64,000 nucleotides of DNA from Hirudo medicinalis (taxonomy: Eukaryota; Annelida; Clitellata; Hirudinida; Hirudinidae): the NCBI GenBank assembly GCA_011800805.1, contig MPNW01000023.1, positions 247,819 through 311,818 on the forward strand, read 5' to 3'. The notes beneath the pieces were generated by a model. The model saw only the letters and a list, made by a program, of their open reading frames with translations. It did not search any database and was not told where the DNA came from. The stretch's first letter is position 1; every line of letters begins with the position of its first letter. Both the position numbers and the translations under genes were made by a program. Below are positions 22,261 through 33,171 of the stretch, one piece after another.

Positions 22261-22740
22261 TCAAAACATCGGATAAAATACAAAAAGGGAGCTGCAGAGC
22301 TTATGCAACTTTGAATAGGCTATTCCATTCACTGGCAATCCATTTTCAACCAGAAACTCAACAAGGCAGTGATTCGACTTACTCTCTCCCCATGAGCTGC
22401 CAGAGATTGCTCTTAAGGCATTAAGATGCTTTAAGCATCTTTGCTCTACTGCTTGTGCACTCCAAGTTAGCCTTTCTTCTAAGACTATGCCTTCTAAGAA
22501 AGTAGCAGTATTAGAGACCGAAAGGAGCCCCTTCTTGTGTTTGTTTCGTTGGCTTGACCATGAAATCCAACATCTGATCTGAGACTGGTTCCTTATCTCT
22601 TTGCTCTGCTTTCTCCAACTCCCCAGAAACTGTGCAACATAGTTTTTGGTTAACTTTTTTTTTAGTTCCTCATAACTAAAATGAACCATGGATTTAGGAG
22701 ATTTCTGCTCTCCAAAAACCATGAGTCTGCCAACAACCAC
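22261..22740 (-). mobile_element. Second fragment of the I-like LINE
   Basis: About 140 bases at 22385-22530 repeat 21336-21475 nearly exactly and encode the same VSNTATFL-GIVLEERLTWSAQ block, with a two-codon insertion. Flanking sequence differs, so this is a separate truncated copy or a local duplication. Confidence 0.75.
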
Positions 22741-22826
22741 TCTCTCATGGAGTTTAAAGAGAGGTCAGGGAAATAAATAGGGATGGGAATAAAGGTCTCA
22801 CTCTTCCAGGAGAGCATCACTACAAG

Positions 22827-23671
22827 CAGTGTTGTAAAAAGTACTGCTCTTCAGCACCTAAGTAAAAGTACAAGTAACACCTCTGTTGTAACTCGCAGTT
22901 AGTCGATTAAACCAAGACACTACATACAACTACTTTATTCGCCAACGATTCCACACTACCTAACACACAACTAGGACTAGAACGAACAAAAGGGAAGTTG
23001 CCGCTCCNCATACAACTACTTTATTCGCCAACGATTCCACACTACCTAACACACAACTAGGACTAGAACGAACAAAAGGGAAGTTGCCGCTCCTAGCTCC
23101 TACATTAGCATAGATAGTTCAGTGCACCCACAACAACCTCAAAAATTTACTTATGTAAAAGTATTTGTTAAAAAATTTACTCAAGCAAAAGATAAAAAGT
23201 ATCATCATTTCAAAGTTACATTGAAAGTAAAAAGAAAAGGTACTGAAGCTGCTTTTGCAATTCAACAATATATTATTGTGATCGTACATCATTCCATTAT
23301 GTTTCAAACCCTGGGTGCACCAGGTTTCACATCAAACCTTTATAGATTTAAAAGAATGTAGGCTCATGGATGGATCTTTGAAAAACTCTTTAACTCAGAA
23401 TTTAAAAGTTCACTTTACAATAAAATTAATGTAAATTTGAAACTAATTGCATTAAAGCTTGTTTAGTTTTGTTACTTTGTAACGCTTTGTGGTGGACAAA
23501 GTAAATGTATTAATGATCAATTAAGATTTTTTTTAATTAATTAAGTATTTCAGAAAATCTTACTTCGTTACAAGTAAAAGTACTTAAAATTTTCCGTACT
23601 TCGTAAAAAGTACTCCGGCTGTACATAAGTAAAGTAATGTGTTATTTTTATTTCGGTACCCAACAACACTG
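22827..23671. mobile_element. hAT-type non-autonomous element
   Basis: The left end reads CAGTGTTGTAAAAAGTACTG and the right end reads GGTACCCAACAACACTG, inverted copies of each other at the tips. Flanks are ACTACAAG (22819-22826) and ACTATAAC (23672-23679), an 8-bp target duplication with two changes. The interior has several AAGTAAAAGTAC-like phrases and no transposase. It contains a foreign LTR-like block (about 22890-23110) and a duplicated stretch around an N at 23008. Confidence 0.7.
22924..23092. repeat. 84-base exact duplication around a single N (assembly join)
   Basis: The 84 bases at 22924-23007 are repeated exactly at 23009-23092 with one N between. This is the pattern of two overlapping contig ends joined without merging. 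Confidence 0.85.
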
Positions 23672-23679
23672 ACTATAAC

Positions 23680-24034
23680 TTCCACATTGAATGCATTGAT
23701 GAGAACACATTGAGTGCCCGAAATAAAGACAAAAAGTCAGGAACTACCTGTCGTAAATGTGGTTCGTTTGCTTATGCTGACCATCATGTTATATTTTGCA
23801 AAAGCTGTGCAGAATAGCTGGAAGACTTGTTTGAAATTTTTATATATTTATATCAAGGGCCACCGACAGAAATTTCGGGCTCCTAGGCACATGTTATATT
23901 AATTTGGTATTGGAAAAAAGCTTTTAAAACCCAGGAGTGTCCCAAAAAATTGCTGGGACCCGAGTACTTGCCCTCCTTCTCAGCATCCCTGACAATATCT
24001 GATTGGTTTGCAAATGAGCAAGTTATTTTCGTTC
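23680..24034. other. Non-coding repeat-derived sequence
   Basis: Includes GC-richer phrases (TTTCGGGCTCCTAGGCAC, CTTCTCAGCATCCCTGAC) that resemble CTTCTCGGCGTCCCTG near 40630, suggesting an old DNA transposon end. No gene. Confidence 0.35.
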
Positions 24035-24120
24035 CTTCATGCAGCATGGTAACAGTCAAAACCCAGCTTGCTCTACCACAAGCACCCTTGGGAAGGAATG
24101 CTATATAAATGGCAATCCAG
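24035..24120 (+). repeat. SINE fragment
   Basis: Carries CATGCAGCATGGTAACAGTC, AAGCACCCTTGGGAAGGAATG and CTATATAAATGGC, matching the family at 13481 and 26645. Confidence 0.6.
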
Positions 24121-26640
24121 CAAGTGTGGACCTCATTTTCAGATGGTTTTGCAAAAAGAAGCACAATTTAATTAAATAGCTACATTGTCCCTAATATTAT
24201 CATTACCATTATTATTTTTATAATTAAGCCTATTATTACTCTAATAATTCTCATTTCATTACAACATTTGACACTAACTAACAAGTCCAAAAGACTTAGA
24301 TATGCAACGGACTTTAATCAAATAAATGGGTGCATTTATTGATAATTGTCAAATTTAATCTGTTCATTAAACTCTCCTCAACATCATCATCTCCCCACAA
24401 CTACTCTTTACAAAGCGCTATTGTGCTTCCAATCTCATATCTGTTCCATCGACCTTAACAAGCATCTTTTAATTAAATATTACATCATTTTCTACATCAC
24501 TGTTTTCTTACTGTTTCCATTAGTTCCTCAATTTTGTGTTAGTTATCATTGGTGACCCTTCATTTTGTTGTTGACATTAAATAAATAAACAAAAAAATAA
24601 ATTAATTAAATGAATAGAATAATTAAATGAATAAATAAGTAAATAAACAAGCAAATAAATAAACCTCCTCCCTCATTTGTGTATCTTGACTGAGGGATGT
24701 TTAGATACATAGTTCTAGAACAAAACTGATTATGTAAATAAATTTGATTGGTATGCATATTCATAAGTAATATTTATAAGTGCTTTTACATTTTGGTGAA
24801 TTTATATATTTATTCAATTAAATTGAATAAACAATCAATTTAGTTTTGGTCCAAAACAAGAAGCAGCTAAGAACATTCTTTACAATTTTATCAGGCAACA
24901 GAAATATCAGTCATGTGGTAAACAAGGCTCAGTTGATATAAATAAAACCTGAAAGAGGAAAAATGGACAAACCCCACAAACGCAGCGAAACAAAATCGTG
25001 ATTTCCATAAAATCTATTGTTAGCAAGTTGATAACCAACATTATTGACTAATCAATTTTTCAAATCGATTGCTTAATTTAATACAACAGCCCCATTATGA
25101 CCAACAATTAAATATGCAGTCACATGATCCTATTTTTGAAATTTATGATGATTGATGATGAATGAAGATAATGCATGACCATGACAAAAATAAATAGTTA
25201 CCCAAATTTAAAATATTCAGGAATGAAGCTTTCACAGGGAAAGTGATTTGGGTGATGAAGGGAAGGCAAAAATATATGATGCCATTCTTAAACAAACCCC
25301 AAGGTGCAAATCTAATTATTAATGTTATCAGTATTATTATGGTTAATATTATCCTAGTTCGCTTTAATATTATGTCTCGTTAATGATGAAGATATATTAA
25401 CAACGGCAACATTGGAATAAGTTTACATATAACATCAATTCGAATGTTTTACTAACATTTTAGCTCACAACCACTAGTAAGCAACTGCATGGTAGTGTCA
25501 AAACAGATAGGCTACACACTCAATTGCATCTTTATTTATTTTATTAAAGTCCCTTGCATAACTGAGATGATTTGGACTTATTGTAAAACATTATGCATTT
25601 ATTTGAAACATAAACATTTTTGTTCAAAATGTTTGTTGATGACATTTTAAAGATTCAAACATAAAGTTATTTCTATACAAACATTATTCTATCTAACCTT
25701 TTCCTAGTTCAAGAAAGGAACAAAATGTAAGAAGTGTGTGCAAAACTAACCCAAACTCCCTCAAGACAAATTCTTCTCTCTATTACAACCATCTAATGTA
25801 AGTAATAGATGTCCCAAAGGGCAAATGCAAAAGCTGAAATAACTTTAAAGTGTTTAGTGCAATTGCAAGCACTTTTTGACCAAATAAAATAAAACAAAAT
25901 TATTAAAAAAAATAATATAAAACAAGTAGTAAATATTAAAAAAATATAAGCTTTCTCAGTCCTGAAATATTTGACAGATCACAAGCTTTTGAATGCTCAT
26001 ATAAAATAAAAGAAATAACCAAGAAAGGTTTTTAAAGTGCTGAAGTGTCTAATCACATTAAAATATAGTCCACATGAGAATAAAGCCCTTACAGGGCAGG
26101 TAGACAAGATAACCATAAGAATAATTACAATTCAAACTAACCATTTTGGCTGGATGCAAGATAATATCAACTAATATCAACCAAGTTTCAAAGGTGAAAT
26201 AGTAAAACATTATTGCACTTTCTCAATGAACAAGTTAATTAACAATTAACATATTTAAAGTAATTTATGTTCATCTGCAAAGAATCGGAGACACAGAATG
26301 GCGGTAGGATTTCAACAATATCCAAAACAAATTAACATAACTTTTTATTCTAAGTTTGAGAGCTCAAATTATTTGATGATTTGAATTCGAATTTGGAGTA
26401 ATAAAGCATATAAAACATGGGGAATTTTATCATATTCTGATAAACAAACCGACAGGCCATCGCGAGGCCAACATAAGCTGTTGACAAAACACAGTTGGCA
26501 CACTAAAAACTGTAAATGGCCCATATCTTCTTTGTCTCACTGCAAGTGATTGTTCCCACCGGATGATTTTCAGCTGACGTTCAAGAAAATAAGCCGAGCA
26601 ACAGCGGTCTGTCACGCTGGCACAAAAAAGCTCGTGAATG
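24121..26640. other. AT-rich intergenic desert
   Basis: No gene, RNA or convincing transposon was seen in about 2.5 kb. It holds an AAATAAAT-type simple repeat at about 24575-24665 and the phrase GCAACGGACTTTAATCAA at 24304, which recurs at 37636. Confidence 0.5.
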
Positions 26641-26644
26641 ATAA

Positions 26645-26757
26645 CTGCCTGCATTGCCACAAGTGCCCTTGGGAAGGAGCGCTATATAAATGGTTAATAA
26701 AAAGTGCCTCTGACGCTATGCGTATGGCTGTATAAATGAACTACATTTACATTTACA
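26645..26757 (+). repeat. SINE 3' part
   Basis: Contains AAGTGCCCTTGGGAAGGAG, CGCTATATAAATGG, AAAGTGCCTCTGACGCTATG and a CTACATTTACATTTACAT tail, as at 13481. Two related tail blocks in series suggest a dimer or two copies joined. Confidence 0.65.
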
Positions 26758-26918
26758 TATAAAAGACATCATTTCGAAATTAGTCATTTCAGTTTTTGGA
26801 ATTGAAGGTGTTTGTTCTTTGTCAATTACATAGAAATAAACAAGTTCGATCAACAAAATAACCAATTTCGATTGATTTAAAACTTTGGCAATAATTGCAT
26901 CGCTTTTACTAACAGCAC

Positions 26919-27764
26919 CAGGGGAGGATCTAGAACACTTTGGCGGGGGGGCCGCACACTTGAACCTAGACCCCTTAAGGTCACCCCTAAATCGCTTGCT
27001 GATGCAAATATCAGCCGGCGGATATTTTATAGCCATTTGATATTGTTCGCCCAACATCTTTATCTTCATGCCATTTTACCCACCATCGCTCATACTGTGA
27101 TTGTAAGCCATGAGTCGATGGCAAGTCTGGAAAAGCATCTGCAATCATCCTCAGCTGATCATTGGACAATGCTTCAGGATTTTTCAACATAACAAATGGC
27201 ACCAACTTAGAGGCCAATTCAATGTCACTGTACCTTGAACTAAAGCGCTCTTCAAGTCCCTGAAGACTGAAGTCCCTGAAGTCCCAAATCATATTTTCGC
27301 TACTTTGGTTTTTATTTGACATATTAATGAAGATAACGATTTTGCTGGGTGTTGCACGTTAAGCTTCCTGCTCATGAGCTAGATGTGTGTTAAGTGCAAG
27401 GTTTGGTCACAAGTAGAACGACGTTCATCCGCCACTGAATCAACTAATGAACTGTGACTAAAGCTTATCAGTGGATTGTTGGGGTTGAAGGCTGGGGTAG
27501 TATTGCCGGTTTGAATCTGTCTATTGAGACAGTGTCACTATGTTAGTTCTTGTTGATTACAAAATACTAATATTTTCATCAAANGGCTGGGGTAGTATTG
27601 CCGGTTTGAATCTGTCTATTGAGACAGTGTCACTATGTTAGTTCTTGTTGATTACAAAATACTAATATTTTCATCAAAAGTCGTAAATTATTGAAATAAA
27701 GTAGATTTTTTTCTTAGACTTTAAAAATCAAGGGGAGGGCCATGTCCCCCTAAATCCGCCACTG
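26919..27764 (-). mobile_element. hAT element with perfect 8-bp target site duplication
   Basis: AACAGCAC lies directly outside both ends (26911-26918 and 27765-27772). The left tip is CAGGGGAGGATCTAG; the right tip in reverse is CAGTGGCGGATTTAG. These are hAT hallmarks. Inside, the minus strand at 27322-27011 keeps part of a ZMYM/hAT transposase C-terminal region (LEERFSSRYSDIELASKL, FPDLPSTHG, YERWWVKW). The rest of the transposase is absent. A 96-base duplication around the N at 27584 is a probable assembly artefact, so the true element is about 100 bases shorter. A related copy without coding sequence is at 39953-40116. Confidence 0.85.
27488..27681. repeat. 96-base exact duplication around a single N (assembly join)
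   Basis: GGCTGGGGTAGTATTGCCGG begins a block that is repeated immediately after the N at 27584, ending TTTTCATCAAA in both copies. Same pattern as at 23008. Confidence 0.85.
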
Positions 27765-27772
27765 AACAGCAC

Positions 27773-28041
27773 TGCTAAGATCAAATGCACAAATTTTCAC
27801 AATTTTCTGAAAAGGTTAAAATAATGACATAGGTTTTATAGAGATGATCTCTAAAAAATAAAAAAAATATCGGATAAAGACGGCAACTTCGCTTAACTCG
27901 TAAAATAAATTTTAAAAAATAAGATATACCAACCTTGACTTGAAATTCCTTCAGTTATGATTTTATCAGATTGGCTGAAATGTTTGCATAAAGCGTATTG
28001 TTTTACCTAGCTTTTAAAGAAATTATTTATTATTAGTAGAA

Positions 28042-28114
<73 letters not shown>

Positions 28115-28230
28115 TAGCTGATATGTCGCTAAGTCGAGGAAATGAGAAACTCTCTTTTAACGACTAAATCAAACAACGTTATTAACAAAAACTAGTCTTT
28201 CTGCAATAGTCAGAAAATAAGAGCATGCTA
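27773..28230. other. AT-rich spacer
   Basis: No gene. It contains the long TAA microsatellite listed separately. Confidence 0.5.
28046..28116. repeat. (TAA)n microsatellite
   Basis: More than 20 consecutive TAA units. Confidence 0.95.
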
Positions 28231-29640
28231 AGGGCGAAGGCGTCATTGACTCTCTGGTTCAAGCTTGATTTGATTGTATGCATCTGCCAGATCAACTTTT
28301 GCGAAGAATTTGCTTCCAGAGAATTTCCTTAAGAGATCATCTGGCACTGGCACTGGGTGCCGGTGAGTTTCTAACTGGCTATTCGCTTTTTACTCCATAA
28401 TCACCACATACCCATACCTGTCCCTGCACCGTTCTTTCGAACTGGAACTATGGGGTTCCCCAATCATTGAATTTGGATGGAATCCAGATTCCTTTCGGAA
28501 CTCCCGCTTCTAAGGTCTGCTTTAAGTCTTCCATTACGGCGAATGGAACCGATCGGGGTTTCTTGAATACTGGCATTGCACTAGTTTTTAATTTAATTTC
28601 TACCTCACAATCTTTTATGTAACCTAGACCTGGTTGAAACAATTCTCCAAATTCCTTTCAGAGAACTTAGCATTCTGCTTGGATGTCTTTTGAATGTCTC
28701 CGATTTTGAATAGTATGAATTTTCTGTGCTTTCTGCAGTTTCTGATTTAAATCCACTTTTAGCTTTAACATGGTTACTCTTTCCGAGCAGATTTAAATGT
28801 TCTGGAGTCACGTTGAATTTTATGTAAGCCTTAATTTCTTTCTCTGGAATTGATACCTCAGCATTAAATGATCCATAAGTTGGCAAAATGTTTCCTATAG
28901 CTGACTTGTATTCTGCAGAATTTGGCTGAACTTTGGGACAGCCCAAGTCTGAGCAACAGGAATTTTAAATGAAACTCTCTCGTTGGACCACTGTCCAATT
29001 CGAATTCAAAGCAATTCTCTTTAAATTAGAGGTTGTTTTTTTTTATTAGAGGATCATTATCGTGCATTCTCTTAATAATTTGTGTACTGTTTCTTGCTTT
29101 CTTTTTAAGACATACTTTTTCACTATGGCCTTTGATACCACAAAAATTGCACATAACACTCTTCTTGGGACACTTGTCTGTAAGTAATGTTCAGTACAGT
29201 AATGTCACACCTACAGCACATGCCATGGTTATTTGTAGAGTTTTTATTGAATCTTTTGGTCCTTCGAATAAATTGAATCTTTTGTCGGAATGCATTCTTT
29301 TGAAAGAGTTCTGTCTTTTCTCCTGGATTACACTTGAACTTGTTTGTAATTAAGTGTGTGTAATTTTAGTCTTTCTGTAATTGGATGGTAAACTGATACA
29401 GTATCCTTAGCAGCAGTGGCTGCTCCTTCAATTTCACTGGCTATCTCCGCTGCCTTAGCAAAGTCAGCTCATTCTCAGGCATCCTGAAAAGTTCTTTCAA
29501 AACAGCTTCATTTTTGGATGCTGCAATTGAAATTTAACCTCAAAGACCCTAGTGGGTCTTTAATGGTAGTAAAATCACATGAAACTGCTCCTTTTCAAAT
29601 TCAATTTGCCAGCTCCTGAACCGATTCACCTGGCAACCAT
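28231..29640 (-). mobile_element. Ty3/Gypsy retrotransposon remains
   Basis: Minus-strand pieces in element order from high to low coordinates: a gag-like tail near 29600-29660 (FKWLPGESVQELAN), a protease-distal linker at 28946-28605 (FNVTPEHLNLLGKS), then the start of RT at 28642-28448 (CEVEIKLKTSAMPVFKKPR, VPKGIWIPSKFNDWGTP) and RT motif A region near 28330-28255 (FFAKVDLADAYNQI). Many frame changes and stops; no LTR pair was found. Dead. Confidence 0.75.
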
Positions 29641-29950
29641 TTGAACGAAGTGACAAACTTGAACTCATTTTCTGATGTGAAAGGTCTCAACTCTTTTTGT
29701 ATGTCAACAAATCTGTCAATTGCAGAAGAATGTTTAAAATGGCAAACCACTTTACGAACAATAGCCCATGAAGTGCCAACTGAATTTTGTGAAAAAAATT
29801 CCAGTTGTAAGGCCAGTTGAATGGCACGCTCAAAACAAATGTCATGATTAACATTAAGGTCTTTGAACGTTTTTACCATTTTGGCTGCATTAACAGTAAT
29901 GACAGAAATAACTTTGGACTTAGTAATATTCCAATAATCACTCATCAAGC
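29641..29950 (-). pseudogene. hAT transposase core fragment joined to Gypsy gag
   Basis: Minus-strand frame MMSDYWNITKSKVISVITVN through KVVCHFKHSSAIDRF resembles the hAT catalytic-domain region (the DN..NM...F and KIV.HFKHS blocks). Around residue 85 it runs without a break into the gag-like peptide PFTSENEFKFV. It marks the insertion of one element into another. Confidence 0.6.
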
Positions 29951-30049
29951 ATTAAAATGAAAAAAATAAATGTATTTGTGTCGGATATGGACTACCGGAT
30001 TCCGAATATTTCTGGATACGGCAGCCAACTGGATATCCGTTACATCCCT

Positions 30050-30290
30050 ATAAAACATCATCTGGAGGGTGTAAGGATCAACTTCTGCTGAATATGGCAA
30101 TCATTCAGCTAAAAAAGAAAGAACTAAGTATGGCCTGGATTGATTATAGAAAGGCTTTTGTCAGATTTCCACATTTGTGAATGATAGAAGTTATGGAAAT
30201 CTATAACGTGTGTCCTGTTATTAGAGAATTCATCAAAGGCTCAATGACAAAGTGGAAAACAAAAAAGTTCCTCATTATGAGTGGTTAAAA
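30050..30290 (+). mobile_element. LINE RT fragment (R2/NeSL-like)
   Basis: Plus-strand translation in one frame gives GCKDQLLLNMAIIQLKKK, then LSMAWIDYRKAF, then after a stop YNVCPVIREFIKGSM and WKTKK. The K-xLSMAWIDYxKAFD block is the catalytic motif A region of R2/NeSL-type reverse transcriptases. Only about 80 codons remain. Confidence 0.65.
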
Positions 30291-30400
30291 ATAATAATAA
30301 TAATAATTTCTATTGAAGGATTCAGATAATGTTCAGCCTAAAAACTCAAAGGAAATAATAATAAATGCAAATATTTTTATTTTTAAGGATGCTTACTAAC

Positions 30401-33128
30401 CTATAAAATTTTGTTGCCATTCTCTTGGTTTGGGCCTGGAAAATGTTGAACGCGTGAATAACACAGAGGCTCATTGGCTGATTGTGAATGGAAACCGTTA
30501 TAAGGATACTGAATTTTGGATACTGGGAGCTCCTGACTTCTGCTTTTATTTAATAGTGGAAATTCTTTTCTTGTTCTTATAACCTCGAAACCATTTGTGG
30601 ATTCTCTCAGTTCCATTCTTTCACGTGAGCTCTTCCGAAAAACTGTTCTTTTGCATCTTAGATTACTCGGTTGCCTGAAGGACAAGTGATGCATATTTTT
30701 GGTGAAGTGTTTTGAATTAAACAATTGAGACTTCATTTTAGATTTGAACGGGATTGAAGGACGGGTAGTCTTATTAAAATAGCAGTAATTTAAATCTTGA
30801 CTGTGATTTCTTCCACAAGAGCTTAAATTTGAGTTGTGTTGGAGTTTTATTTGATTCGAGTGAAAGCTTGAAATGTATTTAGGTGCTGCTGAGACAGGAT
30901 ACATAGAAGGTAAAGAAGTTAATTGTTGGAAATTCGTGCAAACTTTTTCCATTGTTATTTCATGGAAATTCATATTGGCTGCCTGCTGGCAATCATTTGA
31001 TAATGTAACAGATTGAGCAACACGAAGTGCTTCATCACTCGAAGTGTTGCTTCCTTTTGGGGATTCACTCCCAGTAATTGAATTGGATAATGATGATTGC
31101 TTATGAAGAGAATTCAACACGGTTATTTCTCGGCTTCCCTCTCGTGGTCTATGATAATGATGGCGATTCTTGTGAAAACAATTGCATATCGAAGTGGATT
31201 TTGTGGACGGACTCAAATAATAGAAATATGTAGAATTAGAAGTTGTCAATGGTGATTGCTCCACAATTTTTTCACATTCTTTTTTATTTGGTGGAGAATC
31301 ATCGCATTGTACACAACCAACATTTACTGAAATTTCACCACCATCTGTGCATGTCTCCACATTCCTGTTTAAGAAAAAATTTGAAGGCATTGATTTTGAT
31401 AAATCTGACTTCAATGGACGATGTTGGTGAAAAGTGGGTTGGGAAACGCAATTATCTCCACGGTGTTCATCGATGATTCCTTGCCTGTTCCTAGATTTAA
31501 TTCCTTGATCTACCAAGATGTCGTTAAAAGAATTAAAAGAAAATTGTGACTCGTTATTGATAATCGGAACTAGTACCTAACTGGGGAAGGGAGGCGTTTT
31601 GAAGATGGACGGAGCATTCGAGCTGGGTTTGGTCATAATCATTTGCAAATTCCAATAGTGAACATTCACTGCTAATCCAGCCCTCAACTGTGTGAATTAT
31701 AACATCTGGGATTGAGACCATGTCTGTGCTGGCTGTGTTCGTACCTTGCGAAAATATTTATTAAGAACTTAGTAACACTGGAAAATGTAAGTGCGTCATT
31801 GTGCAAAATCACAATCAAACTTTTAAAATAAAATTACGTAAAATGTCAATAATTGCCAAATTATGTCAGTTGCCACGGGATTTAATGACTTGATTTGTTC
31901 TTGAAATAATAAACGAAACAATTTCCTTCCAAACTAACATGAACGATTTCCGAGAATTTCGTCTGAGACATTTTCCTTTTTAAAAGTTATGTCTTGCTGA
32001 AGGATTTGATCCAAAGTGGCTTCTGTGTTATGTCCCAGTTGCCTCGTCGTCCTGGTACGAGATCCCGAATAAAATGGAGAGCTACCACTTTTACATATAT
32101 TAATTGGATGCATTTCTGGAGGCTTTCGTGATTCATTATCCAAGCTAAAGGCTCTTGAGAAAGGCGATTTGTGCCCCGTGAAGGCAAGTGGATTTAGAGT
32201 TGCACTGCTTGATCCTACTTGAAATTCCACTGAGCTCATGGATCGCTGTCTTTATAAAAATGAGGTTACTGCGTTTAGAAACCAAAAAGTGCCTTCACAT
32301 CCGATTCGGATATATGAGGCACTAAAACAAGTATTTTAAAATTAAATAAGAAATCCAAATATAAATAGCTAAAATAATGCAAATAATAAATTTACAAAAT
32401 ATTATTCTTGCAAGATGATTACTTCTGCAAAACTAAATTTATTTCAAATGAAAATGCAACGGACTTAATTTGATCGTCGTCATCATCATCAGCATACAAC
32501 GAGAAAGTATATGTTCTTGTTAATAATGATTTTCTGCTTGTCATGGATGATTTTTAAGTGGCACAGAGGATTTATAAAATAAAACAATGAACTATGGGAG
32601 AAATATGGAAAAGTTGGAAACGTCACATTCAAGTTTTAAGGGAAGAATCTTTAATTCTTAGCTTAAAAGATAAATAAAATAATTAAAGGCTTATCTAAAC
32701 AATTTATAATCCCGTAAAAGTAATATTCTACCGCTTTATTGTACGCATTTTTTCAACGAATTGCATGCGTTCGCTTATACACAACAATCATTTCAAATTT
32801 GACTTGAACGTCATATTGAAAATTCAAAAAATCATGGAAAAAATCCACCCACTCACCTCGTGAAAGATTTTAAGTTTGCGTTCTTCATGTTGTCAGTATT
32901 TGAATCGATATTTTTCACTAAAGGCTCGAAGGAACTGCGAATAAGTTGCTTCGTAATCGATAGTTTTTCATCTCTTGTCGCAGATAGTTGATCTTTACCA
33001 TCCTTAAGACTTTTTATTATCACTCTACCTGCTCCAGCCATGGACATTGAAAGGCCAAGGGATAAGGTCGCTATTGAAGATAACCCCACCGATGTGTCCA
33101 TTTTTTGCAATATTGCTTTGAATAACAT
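30401..33128 (-). CDS. Unrecognised 619-residue Ser/Asn/His-rich protein
   Basis: Four exons, 33128-32857, 32249-31939, 31744-31577 and 31509-30401, join in phase (2, 1, 1) through GT-AG introns into one 620-codon frame. The donors are GTGAGT, GTTAGT and GTACTA. The N-terminus has a short hydrophobic stretch (SSIATLSLGLSMSMAGAG) that might be a membrane segment. The rest is polar and low complexity, with VSIPDVIIHTVEGWISSE in exon 3 the most ordered part, and a C-terminal 369-codon exon rich in Ser, Asn, His and Arg. AATAAA (30376-30381, minus strand) follows the stop by about 20 bases. No family is recognised. Start choice is open: ATG at 33128 or 33101; the first begins only 43 bases after the stop codon of HVCN1. 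Confidence 0.7.
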
Positions 33129-33142
33129 GGATAAAAAACTTA

Positions 33143-33164
33143 TTTATTTTGAAAATAGTTTATT
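33143..33164 (-). terminator. Two AATAAA poly(A) signals between HVCN1 and the next gene
   Basis: On the minus strand AATAAA occurs at 33164-33159 and 33148-33143, both within the 43 bases between the HVCN1 stop and the ATG at 33128. Confidence 0.6.
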
Positions 33165-33171
33165 TTAGTAA

